64,000 bases of DNA from NCBI RefSeq assembly GCF_050589825.1, contig NZ_JBNGOZ010000002.1, positions 124,001 through 188,000 of the forward strand, in the 5' to 3' direction. This stretch comes from Carboxylicivirga longa. Its GTDB lineage: Bacteria > Bacteroidota > Bacteroidia > Bacteroidales > Marinilabiliaceae. Below, one piece after another: positions 42,693 to 51,646 of the stretch (its first letter is position 1; each line of letters starts with the position of its first letter). The translations under genes and the position numbers were made by a program. The notes beneath the pieces were generated by a model that was not told where the DNA came from, ran no database searches, and saw nothing but the letters and a program-made list of their open reading frames with translations.

Positions 42693-44474
42693 ATGAACAT
42701 CATCAATAAACTATCACTGAGCCATCTCCTCGAGTCCCTGCGCATTGTTTATCACAGTTCGAAAAAGTGGACACTCATCAATGCTGCCGTCACCGTGGTG
42801 CGGGGTATCGTGCCGCTGCTACTGCTCTATGTGGTAAAGCAACTGATCGATGTGGTCAGCCATCAGCTTACGGGAACTAATATTGATGCTCAGCAAATAT
42901 ATACCGCCATTGGATTAACAGCCGCCTTCTTTTTGCTCAATGCTATCAGCGGATCGGTGGCTGCCCTGGTGCGTGAACGACAGAGTCATTTTGTCAACGA
43001 CTATGTGCAAAACATCATCCACAAAAAAACCATACACCTGGCCTACCAATACTTTGAAGATGCTAATTTTCAGGATACCTTTTACCGGGCCTTGAACGAT
43101 GCAAGCTACCGGCCGGCGCGCGTATTTTACAACTTGCTACAAACCCTACAAAGCAGTCTCACCCTCATTTTGGTGGTACTGGTACTTACCAACATACACT
43201 GGGGCATGGTACCCTTGTTGGTCATTTCCGGTGCTCCTATTTTTTACTACCGCATTAGCTACACGCGCAAGCTCTACCGCTACCGACGAGAACATACGGA
43301 GGATGAGCGGCGCGTGCACTACTTCAACCGCCTGTTAACGGCTAAAGATTTTGCCAAGGAACTTCGTGTTTTTAATCTCGGTGAAACCTTTAAAAATGAG
43401 TATGAAACCTTTAAAAACGAGCTGCGTGAGAAGCAATGGTCGCTCTCCAAAACCAAAACACTGAGTGAGATATTCGTACAGCTCTTTGCCACCCTCATTC
43501 TGCTCTTCATCATTGGTTTTGTGGTGATGCAGGCCGTTAAGGGGGAAATCAGCAGCGGCTCCATGGCCATGTATTTCCTGGCACTGCAAAGGGCCTATGC
43601 CGTGCTGCAGGGACTCCTGAGTGGACTGAGTTCTCTTTATGAAGATAACCTCTTCCTCAAGAATTTCTTCGCCTTCAGAACCATGGCCCGCAGTGAAGAA
43701 AAACTTCAGGCACCCTTCCCCACACCATTGTGCGATGGCATTAGTTTCGACAAGGTGAGCTTTAAGTATCCCAACACCGAAAAGTGGGTGTTAAAAGATA
43801 TCAGTCTGCACATACCAAAGGGAAAAACAATTGCTCTGGTGGGGCGTAACGGATGCGGGAAAACCACCCTGGTGAAATTGCTGTGCGGACTATATCAACC
43901 CAACGAAGGTCAAATAAAAGCAGATCAACAAGATTGGTCAAGCATTTCGCGGGAGGCACTGGCCAGGCATATTTCCGTGATTTTTCAGGATTTTATGCTG
44001 TACAATGTCAGCGCGCAGGACAATGTACGCTACGGCAATACACGCCGCAATAAAGAAGAGCGCTTTATCACCGAGGCAGCCGATAAAGCCGGTATCCACC
44101 ACCTGTTTTCTGATCTGCCCCAAGGCTACAACACCCCTTTGGGCACGCTTTTTAAGGGCAGTCAGATGCTTAGCCGGGGCGAATGGCAGCGCACAGCCCT
44201 TGCTCGTTCCTTTTACAATACCGATGCCCAGCTGATCATTCTGGATGAACCCACCAGCTCACTGGACGCCTTCACCGAGGCACGGCTGATTGAGCACTTT
44301 AAAGACATTACAAAAGACAAAACCGCCATTATAGTGAGCCATCGTCTATCCACCATCAAGCTAGCTGATATTGTAGTGGTAATGCAGGATGCAGGTATTG
44401 CAGAAATAGGCACACCCGATGCACTCATGGCTCAAAAAGGCATGTACTATAATATGATTGAGTCACTGAAGTAA
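42693..44474 (+). CDS. ABC exporter, fused membrane and ATPase domains
   Basis: A 593-residue half-transporter: six hydrophobic helices, then an ATPase with Walker A VGRNGCGKTTLV, signature LSRGEWQRTALAR and Walker B LIILDEPTSSLDA. There is no N-terminal C39 peptidase domain, so leader removal would have to be done elsewhere; the peptidase gene next door could do so. It has its own possible promoter and a palindrome 45 bases upstream. Place and gene neighbours suggest it exports the mature peptide. The gene is convergent with the anti-sigma gene. Confidence 0.9.
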   Translation: MNIINKLSLSHLLESLRIVYHSSKKWTLINAAVTVVRGIVPLLLLYVVKQLIDVVSHQLTGTNIDAQQIYTAIGLTAAFFLLNAISGSVAALVRERQSHFVNDYVQNIIHKKTIHLAYQYFEDANFQDTFYRALNDASYRPARVFYNLLQTLQSSLTLILVVLVLTNIHWGMVPLLVISGAPIFYYRISYTRKLYRYRREHTEDERRVHYFNRLLTAKDFAKELRVFNLGETFKNEYETFKNELREKQWSLSKTKTLSEIFVQLFATLILLFIIGFVVMQAVKGEISSGSMAMYFLALQRAYAVLQGLLSGLSSLYEDNLFLKNFFAFRTMARSEEKLQAPFPTPLCDGISFDKVSFKYPNTEKWVLKDISLHIPKGKTIALVGRNGCGKTTLVKLLCGLYQPNEGQIKADQQDWSSISREALARHISVIFQDFMLYNVSAQDNVRYGNTRRNKEERFITEAADKAGIHHLFSDLPQGYNTPLGTLFKGSQMLSRGEWQRTALARSFYNTDAQLIILDEPTSSLDAFTEARLIEHFKDITKDKTAIIVSHRLSTIKLADIVVVMQDAGIAEIGTPDALMAQKGMYYNMIESLK

Positions 44475-44499
44475 TAAGCTGACCTTAAAGATCAGACTA

Positions 44500-45843
44500 T
44501 TAGCGAAGTACAAAACTAACACCGCCATACACGCCCACCGAATAGGGCTGAAAACTATAATCACTATTCGCGCTCACCGAATTTAAAAAATACTTGATGC
44601 GCGGTTCAATATTGAAACGAATGCGCTTACTCAGCGGCACATCCATGCCAATGCCCAAAGAACTACTCATTACAAAAGGGCGAATGTCCCGCGTATGACC
44701 AACGGCCTCTTTATCTCCACCAGCCTCGGCATAAGCCGTGTTTCCCACCAAAATATTAGAGCTAACACCACCGGATAAAGAGAGATATGGAAAACTCTTC
44801 AGCAAGGTATAACGCGCCATTAATGGCACCTCCACATATTCCAGGGTCTGCTTAATATTACCCAGTGTTGACACAGTACCCTTCGTTGAACTGGTCACAA
44901 AACCCACATTATCTAAATTATTACCAACAGCACCCGGCATCTTACTGAGCGCTACCGAACCCATAGAATTAGTGATGTGTAAATTGGTAACCTGAGCACC
45001 CTCCGCCGTGTGAATGGGCGAGCTACTGTAGGCTTGATACATCTGCGTATTTTCCACCGACTGCCCAACACGTGCATATAACACACCGGTTTCAAAGCTC
45101 CAACGTGAAGCCGTTTTCAGACGCAGCTGCAAACCACCACCCAAAGATGTGATACCCTGCTCATTGGGTTGATTAGTGCCGGTGGAAAAAGTTTGAACCC
45201 CATCGCCCCCTGAATATTTAGAACTATAGGCAGGTGTTACTACTCCGCCAAGGATAAGGCTCGGCTTATTCCTCGTCGCGGAGACCTGTGTCGAAGCTGC
45301 ATAGAGCGGGTAATACACTTTTTCCTTCTCTGCATAACGCAACTGACTACTAACAGTATATTTATCGACCAGCACCACAGCACGCTCCCCTTCCAAGGCC
45401 TGACATACGCTTACTCTGTCATTACTTATTACATTAAGTACAGGCTCCGCTGCTTCTTCCTGCACCGGTAAAATAACTGCTCCTGAGTGCTCGCTAGCAT
45501 CCGCCAGGCTTGGATTCGCCACCTCCTGCATTACCGTGCTAACCACACCCTGATCATTCGCTAACAGCGGCGTACGCTCCTGATGCACAGAAGCCAAAGG
45601 CAGGGACATAACAGCATCGTTACGGAGCGCGCCCCGATCCTTGAGTAAGGCCAGCGACACGAGTACTACCGCGGCCAAACAGGCAGCTGCCAATGTACGC
45701 CACACAAGCAAGACTGAGCGCTGCTTGCGTTGCTCACCAAGACCTTTTTCAAGACCTTCCCACACATAAGCTGCCGGTGCCTCCTGATAATCAGACAGGC
45801 CTTCCTGAAACAGCGCATCGATATCTTTACCACCCTTTAACAT
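44500..45843 (-). CDS. Anti-sigma-like protein fused to an outer-membrane beta-barrel domain
   Basis: A 447-residue protein. The N-terminus (DALFQEGLSDYQEAPAAYVWEGL) is the cytoplasmic domain common to many Bacteroidota sigma-linked proteins. A membrane helix follows (TLAAACLAAVVLVSLALL, about residues 50-67), then a long linker and a C-terminal region of alternating beta-strands ending FNIEPRIKYFLNS and GGVSFVLR, like OMP_b-brl domains. It starts inside the last bases of the upstream ECF sigma gene (seven-base overlap). I infer that it is the sigma factor's anti-sigma or sensor. How one chain spans both membranes is unclear. Confidence 0.75.
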   Translation of the reverse strand: MLKGGKDIDALFQEGLSDYQEAPAAYVWEGLEKGLGEQRKQRSVLLVWRTLAAACLAAVVLVSLALLKDRGALRNDAVMSLPLASVHQERTPLLANDQGVVSTVMQEVANPSLADASEHSGAVILPVQEEAAEPVLNVISNDRVSVCQALEGERAVVLVDKYTVSSQLRYAEKEKVYYPLYAASTQVSATRNKPSLILGGVVTPAYSSKYSGGDGVQTFSTGTNQPNEQGITSLGGGLQLRLKTASRWSFETGVLYARVGQSVENTQMYQAYSSSPIHTAEGAQVTNLHITNSMGSVALSKMPGAVGNNLDNVGFVTSSTKGTVSTLGNIKQTLEYVEVPLMARYTLLKSFPYLSLSGGVSSNILVGNTAYAEAGGDKEAVGHTRDIRPFVMSSSLGIGMDVPLSKRIRFNIEPRIKYFLNSVSANSDYSFQPYSVGVYGGVSFVLR

Positions 45844-46388
45844 ACGGCTTGTTTTTTCTCTAACATACGATTTTCAACATTGCGCTTAAGCCATTGACGT
45901 GCCCGCGCCAGATTGGACTTAGAGGTACCCACCGACACGCCGGTTACCTCGGAAATTTCGGCATGTGTTAAACCGTCCAGCACATAGAGATTAAATACCA
46001 ATTTATATTTGGGCGGCAAGTCTCCTATCATGCTCATTAGCTCCTCATGACTAAAAGCACAGTCGTAGGTATTTCTATCCTCGGGCTCAGCCAGCATGGG
46101 AAATTCATCCACCAGCACCTCGGGCTGCTTCTTGCGATACATCTCAATGACAGTATTGACCATGATGCGCCGCACCCAGCCCTCAAAAGATCCTTTAAAT
46201 TGATATTGATGAATATTATTAAACACCTTAATAAAACCCTCTTGCAAACAATCTTCAGCTTCCGTCCTGTCTTTGCAATATCGCAGACACACCACGTACA
46301 TCTTAGGTGCAAAAGTTTGATAGAGTTCCTTTTGCGCCTTAGCTTTTCGGTTCTGACATCCTTTTATTATAGCCTTTAGATCATTCAC
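45837..46388 (-). CDS. ECF-type RNA polymerase sigma factor
   Basis: A 183-residue sigma-70 family protein. Sigma-2 is seen at RYCKDRTEAEDCLQEGF and FKGSFEGWVRRIMVNTVIE, and sigma-4 at LPPKYKLVFNLYVLDGLTHAEI followed by GVSVGTSKSNLARARQWL. It starts GTG at 46388 with AAAGGA nearby upstream. The overlapping downstream gene is its likely anti-sigma partner. Targets are unknown; the region upstream lacks a TAnnTTTG box, so it may be read by another sigma factor or by itself. Confidence 0.9.
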   Translation of the reverse strand: MNDLKAIIKGCQNRKAKAQKELYQTFAPKMYVVCLRYCKDRTEAEDCLQEGFIKVFNNIHQYQFKGSFEGWVRRIMVNTVIEMYRKKQPEVLVDEFPMLAEPEDRNTYDCAFSHEELMSMIGDLPPKYKLVFNLYVLDGLTHAEISEVTGVSVGTSKSNLARARQWLKRNVENRMLEKKQAVC

Positions 46389-46537
46389 TGCAATCCTTTG
46401 TCATTTATTTGAGAAACGTTTTTGTATCCAATAATTGAACCAAAGATTGCCCTGTGTGCTTAAATAAATCCATCTCATACTTTCAGGTTTCGCAGGTTAG
46501 ATGGAAAAGTAAACGCAGGGTTGCGTACCACAGAGAA

Positions 46538-46999
46538 TTAGTACTTTTTTCGCACACGATCCATTTCACGCCCGGCATCTTTCATCTTGAGAGTCTCACG
46601 TTTGTCGTGTTGTTTCTTACCCTTCGCCAGGGCAATCTCAATTTTCACAAAACCACGCTCGTTAAAGAACAAACGAATCGGCACAATTGTAAGACCCGAC
46701 TCTTTGGTCTTACGCTCCAGCTTTTGCAGCTCTTTCTTATTCAGCAGAAGCTTACGTTCACGCTCTGGTTGATGGTTATTAAAAGTGCCATAAAAATACT
46801 CCGACACACGCATCCCCTTGAGCCATAGCTCTCCTTTCACAAAATAACAGTAGGAGTCTACTAAGCTCGCCTTGCCCAGGCGAATGGATTTTATCTCAGT
46901 GCCAGCCAGCTGAATACCAGCCTTAAAACGCTCGATTAACTCATAGTCAAAAGTAGCTCTCTTATTTCTTATATTGATGCGTGATGATGGTAAACTCAT
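46538..46999 (-). CDS. smpB: SsrA-binding protein
   Basis: A 153-residue SmpB, the partner of tmRNA in rescue of stalled ribosomes. RATFDYELIERFKAGIQLAGTEIKS, HQPERERKLLLNKKEL and the C-terminal HDKRETLKMKDAGREMDRV are characteristic. No tmRNA gene was seen in the nearby spacers. Overlaps the Yip1-type gene by four bases. Confidence 0.96.
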   Translation of the reverse strand: MSLPSSRINIRNKRATFDYELIERFKAGIQLAGTEIKSIRLGKASLVDSYCYFVKGELWLKGMRVSEYFYGTFNNHQPERERKLLLNKKELQKLERKTKESGLTIVPIRLFFNERGFVKIEIALAKGKKQHDKRETLKMKDAGREMDRVRKKY

Positions 47000-47589
47000 A
47001 CAGTTAAGTTACTAACAAACATAAACAATCGACTTATCAGGGAAGGCATAAGCAACACCACAAGACCAATAACAATACTTAGCCAAATGCGGTTTTCACT
47101 CGCTATTTGTTTCAGCACATGCAAGGCCTGCCAGATAAGGTAAACAACATACAAATTAATAATACCGGCAATAACAATGGTCTCCGGCACTATGGCCACA
47201 AGGCTACCTGTAATGTATAGTACTCCGGATGAATAAGCCACCAATTGAAACACCTTAATCTTATCCAGGGCGTGCCCCATCATAGCCAATGCCTTAAGCA
47301 ATAAAAAATAGCTCACATATAGGCCAAAAAAACATGATGAAAAGGTAAACACCGCTTCCCGCAAAGCCAGTTGAAAATCCAGCTGCTGAAGTCCCATCAG
47401 GTAACCAATAAATACCGTAATAGTATAAATGCCAATTAGTGGAAGACTATAGTTTGTAAGAACATCATTCAGCGTTTTTCCTTCTGATAAGATAGCACTC
47501 CACTCCTTTTGAGGACTCACAGCCAAACCCTTAACTCTAACTATCAAATTTTTATACAAGCCACCTATGCTAATTGAATCTTTATCCAT
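46996..47589 (-). CDS. Yip1-domain membrane protein
   Basis: A 197-residue integral membrane protein with about five helices and a charged N-terminus. It matches the general Yip1 family of bacteria, whose role is not known. The ATG at 47589 is used, not the upstream frame to 47640, because a good -7 box (47619-47626) sits just above it. Likely co-transcribed with smpB. Confidence 0.75.
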   Translation of the reverse strand: MDKDSISIGGLYKNLIVRVKGLAVSPQKEWSAILSEGKTLNDVLTNYSLPLIGIYTITVFIGYLMGLQQLDFQLALREAVFTFSSCFFGLYVSYFLLLKALAMMGHALDKIKVFQLVAYSSGVLYITGSLVAIVPETIVIAGIINLYVVYLIWQALHVLKQIASENRIWLSIVIGLVVLLMPSLISRLFMFVSNLTV

Positions 47590-47618
47590 GCGAACGATTT
47601 TTGTTGCACCATATACTG

Positions 47619-47626
47619 CAAAAGTA
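47619..47626 (-). promoter_or_regulatory. -7 box of the Yip1-smpB genes
   Basis: Minus-strand TACTTTTG fits TAnnTTTG, about 30 bases before the ATG at 47589. Confidence 0.55.
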
Positions 47627-47818
47627 GCAAATTTCTCCAATAGTTATAAGATACTGAGCTGAACCAACGCAAACCAAAGTCAATTAAAGACCTGTAGACA
47701 CATGCTAGGCTTATGGCATAAAATGAATTGCAGCTTACTAAAGTAATAATCGCTAATTTTTCTTACTTTTGCCCATTAATATTATAATAATACAGCCTCT
47801 TGTAAAAGGTGAACATTA

Positions 47819-48463
47819 ATGCGTATGGAAGAAACTTATGAGCACATCGTCTATTCAAAAAATGTTATTGAATTTGTTACGGTTGCTAAGGAATACTGCT
47901 CATTTCTAGAGTCTGCTGATAATTTTGACCGTAAAGAATTTGTTACTATTGCCACGCGCATAATTCCTCTGCTTTATATAAAAGCGGCCGTACTTCCCAA
48001 GCTAGAATTCGAATTAGAGGAAGAAATCGAAAAAACTGTTGATGCCTTAAGCTATGCTCAAATACAAGAGAGCATAAGTGCCAAACTTGGACGATTTAAC
48101 GATTACCTGGAAGTGTTCACCCCCGACATGGAGCGCAGCGATTCACCCATCATAGCGTTTATCGGCGAAGACATGGCCGATATCTATCAGGACATCAAAG
48201 ATTTTATTTCGGCCTACCGATTGGGCGTTACCGAGGTAATGAACGATGCAGTGGCAGCGGTGATCACTAATTTTGAATTATATTGGGGGCAGCGACTTGT
48301 AAACACCCTCCGTGCTTTGCATGCCATACTATACAGTGGCGACAGCCTGGACGAAGAAGAGGGCGAAGAAGCCTACCGCGACAACCAGCAGAAAGAAAAC
48401 TGGTACAATCGTATGCAGCAAGACTGGCAAGATGAGCAGGACGATGAAACCCCGGTATTTTAA
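47819..48463 (+). CDS. DUF5063-family protein
   Basis: A 214-residue acidic, helical protein matching DUF5063 (EETYEHIVYSKNVIEFVTVA, GEDMADIYQDIKDFISAYR). Function unknown. It is the first of a run of four closely packed plus-strand genes: exonuclease 15 bases on, then methyltransferase and helicase. Confidence 0.8.
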   Translation: MRMEETYEHIVYSKNVIEFVTVAKEYCSFLESADNFDRKEFVTIATRIIPLLYIKAAVLPKLEFELEEEIEKTVDALSYAQIQESISAKLGRFNDYLEVFTPDMERSDSPIIAFIGEDMADIYQDIKDFISAYRLGVTEVMNDAVAAVITNFELYWGQRLVNTLRALHAILYSGDSLDEEEGEEAYRDNQQKENWYNRMQQDWQDEQDDETPVF

Positions 48464-48478
48464 AAGTGAAGGAGATAC

Positions 48479-49075
48479 ATGGAGAAAACCATAACGAAAG
48501 AAGCACTTAGCCAATTACCTTTAAAACATTTTGAGGGCGCTGTGGATGTGGTGGAAGACGCCGCTGCCATAGACGCCTGCGTGAAGGAACTGGAACAACA
48601 CACCTGCATCGGATTTGACACCGAAACCAAACCCTCCTTTCAAAAGGGCAAGATGAATCAGGTAGCCTTACTTCAGTTGGCCACACGCACCAAAGCCTAC
48701 TTATTCCGACTTAATAAAACCGGTTTCCACCCGGCACTTATCCGCCTCTTGGCCAACCCCGCAGTCAAGAAGATTGGAGTGGGCATACGCGACGATATTA
48801 AAGGACTGAATCGCTTGACTACTTTTAAGGCTGGCGGTTTCGTAGAGATGCAGGAACAAGTAAAAAAGGTAGGCATTGAAGATACAAGCCTTAAAAAACT
48901 GGCCGGTCTGGTACTTAATATCCGCGTGAGCAAACGACAGCGTCTGTCTAACTGGGAGGCGCATCACCTAACCGAAGGACAAGTAATCTATGCTGCCACC
49001 GATGCTTGGGTAGCGCTGGAACTGGCCCATCAACTATCAGAGAAGTTTCCCGCTTTTAAAGCACAAACAATATAA
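48479..49075 (+). CDS. 3'-5' exonuclease, DEDDy type (RNase D-like)
   Basis: A 198-residue exonuclease domain. GFDTETKP gives the first Asp-Glu pair, VGIRDDIKGL a further Asp and YAATDAWVALEL the Tyr-Asp end, so the DEDDy set is present. There is no HRDC domain. It acts on RNA or DNA 3' ends; substrate unknown. One base separates it from the methyltransferase gene downstream. Confidence 0.88.
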   Translation: MEKTITKEALSQLPLKHFEGAVDVVEDAAAIDACVKELEQHTCIGFDTETKPSFQKGKMNQVALLQLATRTKAYLFRLNKTGFHPALIRLLANPAVKKIGVGIRDDIKGLNRLTTFKAGGFVEMQEQVKKVGIEDTSLKKLAGLVLNIRVSKRQRLSNWEAHHLTEGQVIYAATDAWVALELAHQLSEKFPAFKAQTI

Positions 49076-49076
49076 C

Positions 49077-50279
49077 ATGACAGAAGTGATTGAAGAACGC
49101 CCGCAACTGGTGCTTAAGCAAGGAAAAGAACAAAGTCTCAACCGTTATCACCCCTGGGTGTTTTCTGGTGCCGTTAAAGGCGTAAAAGGACCCGAGCTAC
49201 AAGAAGGTGATATAGTGGAAGTGCGCGACAGTATGGATAATTTTCTAGCGCTGGGACATTATATCATCGGCTCCATCGCCGTGCGAATACTCAGCTTTGA
49301 GCAACTGCCTATCAACTATTCATTCTGGAAAAGCAGAATACAGAAAGCTTATGAACTGCGCAAAGCGGTAGGCCTTATCGATAATAAAAATACCAACGCC
49401 TTTCGCCTGGTACATGGCGAGGGAGATTATCTGCCAGGCTTAATCATTGATTACTACAATGGCACTGCCGTAGTGCAGATGCATACCGTAGGTATGTATC
49501 TCGAAAAAGATAACATTGCCAAAGCATTGCAGGAAGTACTGGGTGATCGTTTACAATCCATCTTCAACAAATCCGAAGGCACCATGCCCTACAAGGCAGA
49601 TATAGAAGCTGTCAATGGCTATATTTACGGCAAAAGCTCAGAAAAAATTGCTCTGGAGAACGGCCTTCAATTTAAAGTGGACTGGGAACGTGGACAAAAA
49701 ACAGGCTTCTTCGTTGATCAGCGCGAGAATCGCTCACTAATAGAACACTATAGCAAAGACCGTGAGGTACTCAACATGTTTTGCTACACGGGAGGCTTCT
49801 CCTTTTATGCAATGCGAGGAGGTGCCAAATCAGTACATTCTGTCGATAGCTCGGAGCGAGCCATACAGATCACCAAAGAAAATGTGGATCTCAATTTCCC
49901 CGATGACACACGCCATGAGGCCTTTGCCGTGGATGCTTTTAAGTACCTGAATAAGATCAAAAATAAGTACGACCTGATTATTCTCGACCCACCGGCATTC
50001 GCCAAGCACGTAAACGTGGTGAAAAACGCCTTGCAGGGCTATCGCCGCCTAAATGCCAAGGCACTGGAGCAGATACGTCCCGGCGGCATACTGTTCACCT
50101 TCTCATGCTCTCAGGTAATTAGTAAAGAGCAATTCAGGACCATGGTATTTTCCGCTGCTGCACGGGCCGATCGTAAGGTTAGAATACTGCAGCAACTCAC
50201 GCAACCGGCCGATCATCCGGTTGATATTTACCACCCGGAAGGAGAGTACCTCAAGGGCTTGGTTGTTTATGTTGAATAA
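49077..50279 (+). CDS. RlmI-like 23S rRNA cytosine methyltransferase
   Basis: A 400-residue SAM-dependent enzyme. The N-terminal PUA domain (HPWVFSGAVKGVKG) is followed by a methyltransferase core with VLNMFCYTGGFSFYAMRGGA, DLIILDPPAF and LFTFSCSQVI, as in RlmI/YccW. It methylates rRNA, in E. coli C1962 of 23S. It lies in an RNA-processing run with the exonuclease and helicase, whose start overlaps its end. Confidence 0.88.
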   Translation: MTEVIEERPQLVLKQGKEQSLNRYHPWVFSGAVKGVKGPELQEGDIVEVRDSMDNFLALGHYIIGSIAVRILSFEQLPINYSFWKSRIQKAYELRKAVGLIDNKNTNAFRLVHGEGDYLPGLIIDYYNGTAVVQMHTVGMYLEKDNIAKALQEVLGDRLQSIFNKSEGTMPYKADIEAVNGYIYGKSSEKIALENGLQFKVDWERGQKTGFFVDQRENRSLIEHYSKDREVLNMFCYTGGFSFYAMRGGAKSVHSVDSSERAIQITKENVDLNFPDDTRHEAFAVDAFKYLNKIKNKYDLIILDPPAFAKHVNVVKNALQGYRRLNAKALEQIRPGGILFTFSCSQVISKEQFRTMVFSAAARADRKVRILQQLTQPADHPVDIYHPEGEYLKGLVVYVE

Positions 50280-51546
50280 GACTAAATGTAACGTTTTGGA
50301 ATTTAAAGAATTTGGATTTTCAGATGAATTGATGGATGGCCTTGATGCTATGCGTTTTGAGAAAGCCACACCTGTTCAGGAAAAAACAATCCCCATCATA
50401 AAAGAAGGCAAAGACTTAATTGCCTGCGCACAAACCGGTACCGGTAAAACGGCGGCTTACCTTTTGCCCGTACTGGATAAACTGGTTAAGTATGGCCACA
50501 ACGACATCAACGCCTTAATCCTTGTTCCAACACGTGAGCTGGCCATTCAGATTGATCAGCAGATGGAAGGTTTTGGCTATTTTCTTGATGTGTCATCAAC
50601 CGCCATCTACGGTGGTAATGATTCCGGTGAATGGAACCGACAGAAAACCGCGCTAACTACCGGTGCCGATATCGTTATCGCCACGCCGGGACGCCTTATT
50701 CAGCACCTTACCATGGGCTATGTTGACATGGGCACCCTGCAGCACCTTATCCTCGATGAGGCCGACCGCATGCTTGATATGGGATTCTTCGACGACATCA
50801 TGCAAGTGGTGAAACATCTGCCGGCAAAACGTCAGACACTCATGTTCTCGGCTACCATGCCCCCAAAGATCAGGGAGCTGGCCAAGAACATACTGAACGA
50901 ACCCGACGAAGTGAATATCTCTATCAGTAAACCGGCCGAAGGCATTCTGCAAGCCGCCTATATGGTGTATGATACACAGAAAATACCCTTGCTGAACACT
51001 TTACTGAAGGACAAGGATCTACCGAGCATTATTATTTTTTCATCCACCAAACAGAAGGTGAAGGAAATAGCCCGTTCACTGAGTAAAAATGGATTTAACA
51101 GTGCTGCCATTAGCTCTGACCTGGAACAGGCTGAACGCGAAAATGTGCTGCGCGACTTTAAGAACCGGAATATACAAATACTGGTGGCCACCGATATTAT
51201 TGCACGAGGCATCGACATTGAAAAGATTGACTTGGTAATTAACTTTGATGTACCCCGCGATGCCGAGGATTATGTGCACCGGGTGGGTCGTACTGCACGT
51301 GCGCAAACACAGGGCGTAGCCATCACCCTCATCAACGACAAGGAGGTACTGGAGTTCCATAAGATTGAACGCCTGATTGAAAAGGATGTTTATAAAATAC
51401 CTTTAAACCCCGAGCTGGGGGAAGCGCCTGAATACAACCCTGAGGCACTCCTCAAGAGACGCCGAGGAAAAGGTGGCGGAGGAAAAGGCAGAGGTGGCAA
51501 TAACAAGCGCAAGCCACAAAAGAAAAGAGCACCACGTAAAAACTAA
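50269..51546 (+). CDS. DEAD-box RNA helicase
   Basis: A 425-residue helicase starting at the ATG at 50269, which overlaps the methyltransferase end by 11 bases. Motifs: Q (ATPVQEKTIP), I (AQTGTGKT), II (DEAD), III (SAT), and VI (HRVGRTAR). The C-terminus is a basic Gly/Lys/Arg tail that binds RNA. Unwinds structured RNA in ribosome assembly or mRNA decay; the exact target is unknown. Confidence 0.95.
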   Translation: MLNKTKCNVLEFKEFGFSDELMDGLDAMRFEKATPVQEKTIPIIKEGKDLIACAQTGTGKTAAYLLPVLDKLVKYGHNDINALILVPTRELAIQIDQQMEGFGYFLDVSSTAIYGGNDSGEWNRQKTALTTGADIVIATPGRLIQHLTMGYVDMGTLQHLILDEADRMLDMGFFDDIMQVVKHLPAKRQTLMFSATMPPKIRELAKNILNEPDEVNISISKPAEGILQAAYMVYDTQKIPLLNTLLKDKDLPSIIIFSSTKQKVKEIARSLSKNGFNSAAISSDLEQAERENVLRDFKNRNIQILVATDIIARGIDIEKIDLVINFDVPRDAEDYVHRVGRTARAQTQGVAITLINDKEVLEFHKIERLIEKDVYKIPLNPELGEAPEYNPEALLKRRRGKGGGGKGRGGNNKRKPQKKRAPRKN

Positions 51547-51646
51547 TATCTACCTACACCTTACCCAGAAAAAAATTCCTTACCGGCTTACTTATAAATG
51601 GAGCCGGTAGGCGATGCTTTGCTTATACCCCATAACGAACCACTCA

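Noticed and set aside
40710..44474. Canonical lasso-peptide or lanthipeptide cluster
   Set aside because: No asparagine-synthetase-like cyclase or transglutaminase-like protease, no LanB/LanM, and the peptide has no cysteine.
46389..46537. tmRNA gene near smpB
   Set aside because: No tRNA-like ends or tag-peptide frame could be seen.
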